From NCBI GenBank assembly GCA_009763385.1, contig CM019826.1, positions 66,525,864 to 66,589,863 of the forward strand: a stretch of DNA of 64,000 nucleotides. Reading direction: 5' to 3'. The position numbers and the translations under genes were made by a program. This document shows, piece after piece, positions 42,537-52,306 of the stretch. The notes beneath the pieces are model-generated. The model saw only the letters and a program-made list of their open reading frames with translations, was not told the DNA's origin and did not search any database. Within the stretch, counting starts at the first letter, position 1, and every line of letters starts with the position of its first letter. The DNA comes from Coix lacryma-jobi var. lacryma-jobi (taxonomy: Eukaryota > Streptophyta > Magnoliopsida > Poales > Poaceae).

Positions 42537-45500
42537 TGTAACACCTCTGGTGTTTAACTGTAATTAACTTGACATATCATCATTATCATCTTAAAGCATC
42601 TTGATCATGATTTCATGTGTGTCATCTTATGTGAATTACCTCTATTGCAAAAACCCTATTTAGCCCACTTCTCTCTACTAGGGCAAATGGTAATTTCACC
42701 TCTGTGCCTAGCTTTGTGTAATTCTTGTTCCTTTGGTGTCTTGAAGTGTTGTTGTGTTGGCCAAAGTTCAAAAATCAGAATTTGATTTTAAAATCCCTTT
42801 GCAAAACCCTGATTTCCAATCCTGGATTTTATCCCTCTTGTTGTGATTCAAAAATTATTCAAAATTTGGGATTGGTCCAAAAAGCAAAGTTTTAGATCTG
42901 TCATAGAGAAACAACTTTGGTATTTACAAATTTTCAAGTTGCAGTACAAAGTTTTGAGTTATTTCAAATTCAATCAAACTCCAGTTTTTGTCCCCTTTTC
43001 AGTTTTCAAAATGAGTTCAAAAACTAATGAGTTTCTGGAAAAGTGTATAATAGAAAAGTTGTAGGTTTTGATAAAAGGAACAACTTTCATGTTTACAGAT
43101 TTTCAAATTTCAGTTTGAAATCCAGAGTAATTTGATTTGAATCAAGTTGAAAAAGTGTCCCCTTTACTGTTTTCAAATGTTGTTCAAAAAACTATTTGAA
43201 ATTTGGAAATGTTCATATTGACAAAGTTGTAGATCTCGTTTTTCTGAACAACTTTGGTGTTTTGAGTTTTTGTTGCCCAGTTCAAATTTTGGAAGTAATT
43301 TGCAAATTTCTGAAACTGCTCAAGGTCAAACCCTAGCCTAGTCTACTGTTTATCTTCTCCGGTAGGGGGGGGGGGCCCGGCCATGGCCAGCCGCCGGCGT
43401 CGCGCGTGCCGCACGCCTGGCTGCTCCCCACGCGCCTTCAACCTGTCGCCGATGTCCCCCGGTTCCCTCCGCGCCCGCACGCGAGCGCTGACCTTCTCTC
43501 CCGGCCCCTACCGCCCGCAGTTCGTCGCCGCCACGCGTTCGCCGCCGGTGAGCCGTGCGCCCGACCCTGCGCAACGAAACCGCTGACCTCGGCCTCGCAA
43601 TCGATTGCGCGTGCCTCGGCCGAACTCGTCCACATCTCTCCGAGCACTCTACCGGCCGCTAGCCGTGGCTATATAAAGCCCGCCGGAGCCCGAGCTCACT
43701 CACTCACCTCCGCCACCGTGGCCAGTCCACTACAGAGCTCCCGCCGCTCAACCAACTAGCTCAACAGCTCCGCCTTGATCCCGTGCAGCTTCCCCACTCC
43801 TCAATTTGGTCTCTACCGTCCCTGTTTGCCGGCGTAACTCGCCGTTCCCATCTCCGGCGAGAAGCCCGTCGAGGTCGGGATTGTGAAATACTCCCTCTCC
43901 GGCCTTGATCATCTCCCTCCGACCCCCGCATCACCTTCCTTACCCCTTTGCGCCTCTGACTGACCCCTTGCGGTCACTTGTATCGCGCAGGATCGCCGAG
44001 TCGACGATCGCCGCCGTGAGCCTTCCGCCGGTCACCGTCGACCACCTCCCTCCGTTCATCCCCTTCCCTCGCCGAGCCGCTTAATCGACTCACGGTGAGC
44101 TCCTGATGCCGTCCCTACCCTCGGTTTCGCCACGGAGTGCCCGCAGTGGCCGGCGCAGCAGCGCCGCCGCCGTCGGCCGGCCGCCGGTGAGCGAGGAAGA
44201 AGAACAGTGCTCTTTTTCTATTTTCTCATACATGTGAATAGTGTTCAGATTTCATCTTTTGTGTGATTTTCTGTGTTGATCCATAAATTCTGAAAATTTT
44301 GTGGTAGACTCTTGATGCTCTTGATGCTCTGAAGTATTTTATAAATATAAAACTTGACTTTCCTGTAAAAATTTGAAAATGAAAAATGAATTCCCCTTTT
44401 AATTGAAAATGAAGGCTTTGGTATTTTTAGAGAGTGTTCTGTAGCTCCAAAAATCTGAGATTAATTTGCAAGCTAGTTGTGTCATGATGAGTCTCTGGTA
44501 AATTTTGAAGTCATTTGAAACAAGTTGCTTTTTGAGCTTTATTTTATTAAGGAATAGTGCCTTTTGTTAATTAAATGTTTAGATTTAATTGAGCACCTTA
44601 ATGACCTCCAAAAATTATGAAATTTTTTTGCCATATACTTGTACCCTAATGAACTTGTGTGATTAATTTGGTAATTTTTGGAGCACCTTCATAAAATGAC
44701 CTTTTTAATAATTAAGAAAAATAGAAAAGGTGATTAGGGTTAGCGTTGAATGCCCTGTGATGTGACTTTTGGGATGCTTGATGTTCATAGAGACCCCTAC
44801 CCTTTGGTCTATGATGTTTGTGATGCTATGTTTGGTTGATGCTTAGGATAGTTATGATAAAGTCTAGTTTAATCAATTGGCTTAAGGAAGAAATGGTTAC
44901 CTTTATGCTCAACCTAGATTTTGTTTATGCCTTGCCTAAGAGTAATCTTGAATCTGTGGTACTGTCATGCACCTTAAGTCCATGTCATCATTCTCATGAG
45001 CATTCATCATTGCATCCGTATAGTTGACGAAGAAGGCCCTGAAGTCGAGGTAGCCACCGAAGGATCTGTCCCCGAGGCAACCCCGAGCTCCGACGCTTAT
45101 ACCTACCCCGAGTCTGCTCTTTTTGCCGTCCAAGGCAAGCCCCGGTGCATTTAACCCTACCTTGCTTTTATAAATGCTTTCCTTAAATGTTTTGAGTAAA
45201 TTATTGCATTAGGTTGATAGGAGTTTAGTGAAATCCTATCTGATGCATTATCTACCTTGACCAATGATACACCTGATACCTTTTTCAAAAAACTGTTTGC
45301 AAAATGCTTAGCAATGCTATATGATAGATTGCAATAAAAATGCCATTTCAAAAGTGTGATCACTTTAAGAACCTTTATGGGAATTTCTGGTTTACTCCCC
45401 ACTATTGGCTAAGTATCTGATCCGTACCTAGTCAATGGGAAGGAGAGGTTGTCCTTGCGTACGGTGCCGTGCCGTCATGTTGTAGTCCGGGACTCACAGT

Positions 45501-46613
45501 TGACACCGACCGGGACAGGGTTGAAAAACTGACAGGACCTGTACTCTCGGTTAGAGTCCGAGGTGCTTGTCGCTGGCTGGAAAATTTAGGGACCACCTGT
45601 ATGGGGCCTGCTGACTAAGACTGCAACTATTCACATACTACGGAAAGCTTCGGCTCCGAGGATCCTTTATTGACCGACAACCCGCGCACTGGGAGTGGAG
45701 AGATGGCGGAAGTAGCATGTACCCACGTGGGTTAGAGTCCCGGATTGGAGTGGTGTACTGTACTTCCGGGTGGCGTAGGACCGGGCCCAATCTTGGAGGA
45801 ATCGTGGTAGACGAGTTGGCATATGCAAGCTTGGGTGCTACATATGCAGTGTGGATAGGGACCCTCAGCTGAGTATTATTTATCCGGATTAACGCTGCTC
45901 CTCGGTTATGGAGACTTAGTCACTGACTGTCAACAGGGAGTGGTTCTCAACTAGGTCTGTTTTTGGAAAGTAAAATGAATCAAGGATTATGTTGGAACAA
46001 GGAATACCGAATCTTTCAAAATAAAAATAAGGTTTACCAAAAATGCTTTTCTGCAAAATACTTGAACTTGCTTAAGCCTTACCTTGACTACCCTAAGCCT
46101 GCATTCCTGAGTCTTCTCCCTTTTCTTTAGTCGGGTAAGTCTTGTTGAGTACCTTTGTACTCAGGGTTCTTTTACCCATGTTGCAGGTATGGCAGATTCC
46201 TCAGTATGCCTTGGACCCTGTTGTGTGACTGTTGTTCAGGAAGAGGCCGATGAGGCCGATGAGTGATTATTCACCCTCGGGCTGGGTGATGTATCTTTAT
46301 CTTTTAGTTGTTGTCGTATGCTACCCTGCCACCTCCATCTAATTGAACTATGGTCTGTAATAACTTCACTTTAATGTTATGTTGAACCCTGGTTTGTAAA
46401 ACTATTGTTATCTAAGTCTTCCGCTATTTACTCTCTTGATGTTAATTGTCAAAATGTTCAAGAGGTTGTAACCGAATTGTGAGATGATCCTGCGGACATC
46501 GGGCACTGATGTAGCCCAGTGGCGAACCCGGTCTTAATCTCTTGGCTGTACGGATCGACTGTCAGTGGTTGACAGTGATCAGTGGGCCATGGGATTAGGG
46601 CCGTTACGTCACA
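42537..46613 (+). repeat. 5' LTR of Gypsy C
   Basis: 4077 bp. U3 contains AT-rich stretches with repeated CAACTTT(G/C) segments, then a GC-rich zone with a poly-G tract (43363-43375). TATATAAAG lies at about 43670, so U3 is about 1.15 kb and R/U5 about 2.9 kb. A TGAGTAC/GTACTCA hairpin lies at 46146-46163 near the 3' end. No convincing protein is encoded; the GC-rich frames near 43400-43750 are not supported. Confidence 0.95.
46146..46163 (+). other. Perfect 7-bp hairpin near the end of the Gypsy C LTR
   Basis: TGAGTAC, loop CTTT, GTACTCA. The same hairpin occurs in the right LTR at 55891-55908. A role in RNA 3' end formation or packaging is conceivable but not shown. Confidence 0.7.
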
Positions 46614-46616
46614 GAG

Positions 46617-46628
46617 TGGTATCGGAGC
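46617..46628 (+). other. Primer binding site of Gypsy C
   Basis: TGGTATCGGAGC three bases after the LTR end; initiator Met-tRNA type. Confidence 0.9.
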
Positions 46629-46942
46629 ATCTCACTACGACGTTACAATCTTTTTGCAAAAATTTCAAAAGGTTTTTAAGTCCAAAAACTAAACTTGACT
46701 ATTTTGAGTCCAAATTGCTTCTCTCATCTCATCTAATCTTTGGCAACTTGTAGCAAGGACAACTTGTATAAGCCCTATGTACTTTACCTTAGTAGTTGCA
46801 TTACCTTGTTCCGTAGGAACGAATCATGCATCATGTCATAATCACTTAAGATAATAACTTCCTCTCTAGTCTGTTGGTGGTTAGTATGCCTTTACCTTTT
46901 CTTGCTAGCCTTATGCTTCTCTTCTATCTATCTGATCCAGAC

Positions 46943-47547
46943 ATGGCCCGTATCAAGTTCACCGCGCGCAAGTCGACTGGACCGCATGGTGTGCCGCGTC
47001 ACCAGCTGGCGCCACGCACCGGAGAAGAGACTGGAGAATCCTCCAATGGACGTCGTTTTCCCGTCAGACCCGCAAGCAGTTGAAGGAGGAGATCAAGAAT
47101 CTCAAGGCTGAGATGGAGAACATGGAGCATGACTTCTATCTTTCCCGCCTGGAGTTCTACGAGGCACGAGCCGCTCTTGAGGAAGCTAACCAGAATGTGG
47201 TTCGCGCTATCCAGCAGCGTGATGCAACATGGATCCGAGAGGATGTCACCAGAGCCCAGCTCCATGGACTGCAGCAGTACACTGCCCAGATTGAGCAGTA
47301 TAATGATATGCTTCATGAGGAGGTACATCAACTGCACAACCAACTTCACCCCGTGGCACCTGTTGCTGAGGATCCAGAAGATGGAGTCGTGGAGGAACCT
47401 GAAGTAGAACATGAGCCAGACCAGAATGAAGAAGTGGAACCTGCTGAAGATGTCCACGTTGAAGATGAAGATGAGGAGGAAGAGCCTGAGCTCATCATCG
47501 AGGATGATGATGACGATGAAGAGATGATCATCATCGATGACGACTAG
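46943..47547 (+). pseudogene. ORF0 of Gypsy C: histone H3-tail-like N-terminus, coiled coil, acidic C-terminal tail
   Basis: Extra gene between PBS and gag. ATG 46943 has G at -3 and +4. After Met the protein starts ARIKFTARKSTG; aligned to the histone H3 tail, residues A1, R2, K4, T6, A7, R8, K9, S10, T11, G12, P16, R17, Q19, L20 and A21 are identical (15 of 21, one inserted residue). A Ser/Gly linker follows, then a Glu/Leu-rich coiled coil (47080-47340) and an acidic tail ending DDDDDEEMIIIDDD. A one-base loss in a TTTTCCC run near 47056-47062 splits the frame. The globular histone fold is absent, so this is not a histone gene. An ORF0 upstream of gag is, to my knowledge, reported in some rice gypsy relatives; a role in chromatin is inference. 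Confidence 0.75.
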
Positions 47548-47775
47548 ATTCCTGTGTCTGTACCATCTGCTCACCTAAAGCCTTAGTCTAGGTTTGGGAC
47601 GTTAGTTGGTCTTCTGTCTAGTCGAGTTTGTATCTTGTCTTGTACCTTTCCTTTGTCAGTCTATGGTTATCTATCGAACCTCTGTATCAGTTATCTACCC
47701 TTGCATCAATGAATCTTATCAGTCAGTTTCGTTCAAAATCAATCTTTGGATGCTAAGTTCCCAAATTCTTAACAG
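47548..47775. other. Spacer between ORF0 and gag of Gypsy C
   Basis: No ORF. It ends TTCTTAACAG directly at the gag ATG, which looks like a splice acceptor. Confidence 0.5.
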
Positions 47776-49437
47776 ATGCCTGTGAACACCCGCACTGGAG
47801 CCGGAAGTTCCGGAGGTGCCAACCTTCCAAACCCTCCACCAGTTCCTGCTACCCTGGCAGATGCCATTGCAGCTTTGGCCGCCGCTGCCAACCTAATGGC
47901 TCAGAACCAAGGACAGCAGAATGTTGGTCACCGTGGTCGTCTCAACCAAGAGACCACCTATGTGGAGTTCACTGAAACCCGTCCACCGGTTTTCACCAGA
48001 GCCGATGAACCCCTCGAAGCTGATGATTGGCTCCGCACCATGGAGCAGAAGTTTGGTCTCATCCGATGCACTGAAATCCAGAAGCCCCGGTTCGCTTCTC
48101 AGCAGCTCCGTGGTCCCGCAAGTGCTTGGTATGCCAACCTGTTGGCTGCCCAGCCTGAAGGTCACCAGCTGACCTGGGAAGAGTTCCGCACCGCTTTCCG
48201 TGCACACCACATCCCATCAGGTCTGATGAAGATGAAGCTTGATCAGTTCCTAGCCCTGCAGCAGCAGAAGGAATCCACAGTGATGCAGTATGTGGGTCAG
48301 TTCAACCACCTGAGCCAGTATGCCTCCGACTATGTCAACACGGATGAGAAGAAGAGAGATTGTTTTCTCAGGGGTCTGCACCCTAAGATTCGCAGAGGTC
48401 TATCCAACAACCTCAACGGATCTTATCATGATGTCGTTGACCGTGCTGTCGCTTTCGAGGAAAGTAACCGCCAGTACCAAGAGGAGAAGAAGAAGAAGAA
48501 GGCTGGGTCTAGCAGCTTCTCCAGCAACCATAAGCGCCCAAGAATCATCTATCACCCCAGCCACCACCAAAACCGTGCCCCATACCCTCATCAGCAAGTG
48601 GTCGTTCGTACCGCGGCCACCACTCATAATGCCAACCAGCAAAGTGCCACTCAGCGAACGCCCCAGGTGTTTGTCACCACCCCTCAAACAGCTTACAACC
48701 ATCCATGCTACAACTGTGGCCAAGTTGGTCACTGGTCTCGCGATTGCCCAAAACCAAAGAAGAATGCCCAGCATGCACAGAAAGGCCCTGGAGGATCACA
48801 GCAGCAGCACCGTGCACCGCAGCAGCACGTCCAGAAGGGCAAGTTTGTCAAGAAGCACGGGCAAGTCTACTTCACCACCGTCAGTAACATCCCAGAAGGA
48901 GAGCCCGTCATGCTCGGTAGGTTTCCTGTTGCCAATCATCCTGCAGTCGTCTTGTTTGATTCTGGTGCATCGCATTCCTTCATCAGTCGCACTTTTGTCA
49001 TCAAGCATGAGTTACCCATGGGGGAGTTAAAAGAAAGTTTTTGTATACTTTCGCCTGGAGGGCGGATAAATACTAAGGAAGTGGTTCGCAGTATACCAGT
49101 AATGTTGGGGGAACATGTCTTTCCTACCACCATGATAGTACTGCGTAATCAAGAGATAGATGTCATCTTAGGCATGAATTGGATGTGTCAGTATAAAGCC
49201 ATGATAGACATCTTGAATAGAGTTGTGAGAGTGGATATTCCTAACAGCACTTCCAAACTCCTTCTCCAACTTCCTATGCCTCAAAGACCAGCAACCACCC
49301 ACCTGCAACCAGATCGCTTGTGTTCGGAAGTCAGGGATATTCCCGTGGTCTGTGAGTTCCCTGATGTCTTCCCAGAAGATCTACCTGGTCTGCCTCCCGA
49401 CCGTGATGTTGAGTTTGCCATAGAGCTAAAGCCCGGA
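47776..49437 (+). CDS. Gag and aspartic protease of Gypsy C
   Basis: Open from ATG 47776. Ala/Pro-rich N-terminus (residues 1-50), Retrotrans_gag domain (about 85-180, ADDWLRTMEQKF and WEEFRTAFRAHHIP), Lys- and His-rich linker, zinc knuckle CYNCGQVGHWSRDC (about 48706-48747), then a retropepsin domain with VVLFDSGASHSFIS (Asp-Ser-Gly) and DVILGMNWM. It continues to the FPDVFPEDLPGLPP linker before RT. The frame is lost near 49437 by an apparent one-base loss after KPG, so the last ~20 residues of the open frame are not native. Confidence 0.92.
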
Positions 49438-50771
49438 CTGCTCCTATATCCCGTAGAGCTTATCGAATGCCTCCCAGAGAGTTGGCAGAGCTGAAGATCC
49501 AATTGCAAGAGCTATTGGACAAGGGTCTCATTCGCCCAAGTTCATCTCCTGGGGCTGTCCTGCTATCTTTGTGAAGAAGAAGGACAAAAGTCTTCGTCTG
49601 TGCGTTGACTATCGCCCACTCAATGAGGTCACCATCAAGAATAAATATCCCTTGCCTCGCATTGACCTCTTTTTGATCAGTTGTCTGGAGCCAGAGTGTT
49701 CTCCAAGATTGATCTCAGATCTGGCTATCATCAAATAAAAATCCGTCCAGAAGACATTCCTAAAACAGCTTTCACCACCAGATATGGCCTATATGAGTAC
49801 TTGGTCATGTCCTTTGGCTTGACCAATGCCCCCGCTCATTTCATGTATCTCATGAACTCTGTGTTCATGCCAGAGCTCGATAAATTTGTAGTCGTGTTCA
49901 TTGACGACATCCTTGTCTATTCAAGAACTCCTGAAGATCACGCCAAGCATCTTCGAATCGTTCTCTCTCGTCTCAGAGATCACCAGCTGTATGCCAAGTT
50001 CAGTAAATGTGAATTCTGGCTAGATCGAATTCAATTCCTTGGTCATGTCCTGTCCGCTGAAGGTGTGTCAGTTGACCCTGAAAAAGTGGCAGATATCTTG
50101 GATTGGAAGCCACCTACCACTGTCCGCGAAGTTCGCAGCTTCATGGGAATGGCTGGGTACTATCGTCGTTTCATCCCAGATTTCTCCAGAGTCGCCAAGC
50201 CTATCACAGAGTTGTTGAAGAATTCCGTGGATTTCGTTTGGTCACCAGCCTGTGAGCAAGCCTTTCAAGCCCTGAAGAAACTGCTAACTACATCACCAGT
50301 CCTAGCTCAACCGATATCGAGAAACCCTTTGATGTATACTGTGATGCATCTGGTACTGGTTTGGGCTGTGTTTTGATGCAAGAAGGACGAGTAATCGCTT
50401 ATGCCTCACGACAGCTTAAGCGACATGAGGAAAACTACCCAACCCATGATCTTGAGCTAGCAGCAGTCGTGCATGCCTTGAAGATTTGGCGTCACTATCT
50501 GTTGGGCAGTACCTGTAATATGTATACGGATCACAAGAGCCTAAAGTATATCTTCACTCAAGAAGAATTGAATATGAGGCAGAGAAGATGGCTTGAGTTG
50601 ATTAAAGATTATGATCTCGAAGTACATTACCATCCTGGTAAGGCAAATGTAGTTGCCGATGCCCTCAGTCGCAAGTCATACTGCAACTGTCTGACGACAA
50701 AGCCCTATGATCTTTCCTTGTGCCATGAACTTGAAAGGATGGGTATCGAAATGATTCGCAAGGAAGCTTGA
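49438..50771 (+). pseudogene. Reverse transcriptase and RNase H of Gypsy C
   Basis: RT from the AELKIQLQELLDKG segment through LRLCVDYRPLN, SKIDLRSGYHQI, the VMSFGLTNAPAHF segment and the catalytic FIDDILVYS, to FMGMAGYYRRFI. RNase H follows with DASGTGLGCVL, IAYASRQLKRHEENYPTHDLE, the MYTDHKSLKYI segment and ADALSRK. Frame changes near 49437, 49551, 49668 and 50320. All conserved motifs are present once frames are followed. Confidence 0.9.
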
Positions 50772-52231
50772 ACAATGTCAGCATAAGAAACATCCATCAA
50801 GGATCAAGTCATTGCTGCTCAAAGGATAACCCTGGAATCAAGCACATCATCGAAAAGGTCCAGACCGGAAAGGCTGATTGTTTCAGGATCGATGATGTAG
50901 GAGTTGTTTGGTTCAAGAACCGTCTAGTAGTTCCCAAGGTGCCTGAATTGAGACAGTTAATCCTTGATGAAGCACACTTGACCAGATTCTCTATTCACCC
51001 CGGCAGCAGTAACAAGATGTCCAAGACTTAAAGCAGAGATTCTGGTGGACTAAAATGAAGATTGAGATTGCCCGGTATGTCGCTCAGTGTGATACCTGCC
51101 AAAGAGTCAAGGCAGTACACATGAAGCCTGGAGGAGAATTGCAACTTTGTCAGTACCCGCTTGGAAATGGGACGACATTAGTATGGATTTTGTCAATGGA
51201 CTACCCAAGACCCAGAAAGGTTTTGATTCCATTTGGGTAATCGTGGACCGACTCACCAAACAAGCTCACTTTCTGCCAGTGAAGACCAGTTACACCGTCC
51301 CCCGTATGCCACTTTGTACAAGAACAACATAGTGAAACTTCATGGCATACCCAAGAGCATTATCTCTGACCGTGGTACCCAGTTTGTCGCTAAGTTTTGG
51401 AAAGCGTTCCATACCTCACTTGGAACCAAGCTCTTACATAGCACAGCATATCATCCGCAAACAGATGGACAAACTGAGCGAGTCAACCAAGTGCTGGAGG
51501 ACATGTTGAGAGCCTGTGTTCTTACCTTCGCAGATACTTGGGATGACTGTTTGCCTTTGGCAGAGTTCTCTTATAATAACAGTTACCAAGAGAGCATCAA
51601 AATGGCACCCTTTGAAGCACTGTACGGCCGTCGTTGTCGTACACCCCTCAGTTGGTCTGAGCCCGGAGAAAGAGAATTCTTTGGAGTTGACCTGGTTAAA
51701 GATATGGAAGAGAAAGTCAAGCAGATACAAGAGAATATGAAGATTGCCCAATCTCGACAGAAGAGCTACGCTGACAAGAGACGTCGACCTCTGAAGTTTC
51801 AAGTTGGAGATTATGTATATCTCAAGGTCTCACCAACCAAAGGAGTCACTCGTTTGGAGTCAAAGGAAAGTTAGCACCCGCTACATTGGTCCGTTTGAGA
51901 TTTTGGAATGTTGTGGCAAGGTAGCTTACAAGCTGAAGTTGCCCGATCATCTCTCCGCTGTCCACAATGTTTTCCATGTCTCCCAACTCAAGAAGTGTCT
52001 CGAGTACCAGAACATGTCGTGGAAGTTGAAGGTGTCGAGCTAGAGCCTGATCTATCCTACTCGGAATATCCAGTTCGCGTGTTGGACCACAAGGATCGTG
52101 TTACCCGAAGAACCACCACAAGATGGTACAAAATCCAGTGGAACCAGCACTCTGAAGAAGAAGCCACCTGGGAATCTGAAGACTTCTTAGCAAAGAACTA
52201 CCCCGACTTTCTCGAATCCCTGTCTATGTAA
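50772..52231 (+). pseudogene. Integrase with C-terminal chromodomain of Gypsy C
   Basis: H2C2 zinc finger (DEAHLTRFSIHPG, then CDTCQRVK at 51088-51111). DDE core with Asp in ISMDFVNGLP, Asp in IISDRGTQF and Glu in DGQTERVNQ. GPY-type segment (YIGPFEI), then a chromodomain at about 52064-52200 (YPVRVLDHK, TRWYKIQW, EEATWE) ending at TAA 52229-52231. Two of the three aromatic cage positions of HP1-type chromodomains are Tyr and Trp; the third is His. Chromodomains of chromoviruses guide integration to heterochromatin. Frame changes near 50768-50845, 51025, 51150, 51305 and 51855. Confidence 0.9.
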
Positions 52232-52295
52232 AGTTTTGCCTTTATCCCTTCTTTGTCCTTCCTTAAGACGCAGAATCTCGGGGCGAGATTTCTTT

Positions 52296-52306
52296 AAGGG
52301 GGGGGC
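52296..52306 (+). other. Polypurine tract of Gypsy C
   Basis: AAGGGGGGGGC directly before the 3' LTR. Confidence 0.85.

Noticed and set aside
43383..43759. GC-rich frames in the Gypsy C LTR that could look like a basic protein
   Set aside because: Not preserved between the two LTR copies (frames shift at several gaps) and no recognisable domain; compositional artefact.
46943..47080. Captured histone H3 gene
   Set aside because: Only the tail matches; no alpha-N helix or histone fold follows, and the segment is embedded in the normal ORF0 position of the element.
47346..47534. Poly-Ser minus-strand frame
   Set aside because: Reverse complement of the acidic Asp/Glu codons of ORF0.
48320..49030. 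236-codon plus-strand frame inside Gypsy C gag
   Set aside because: Shadow of gag in another frame; the gag frame has all recognised domains.
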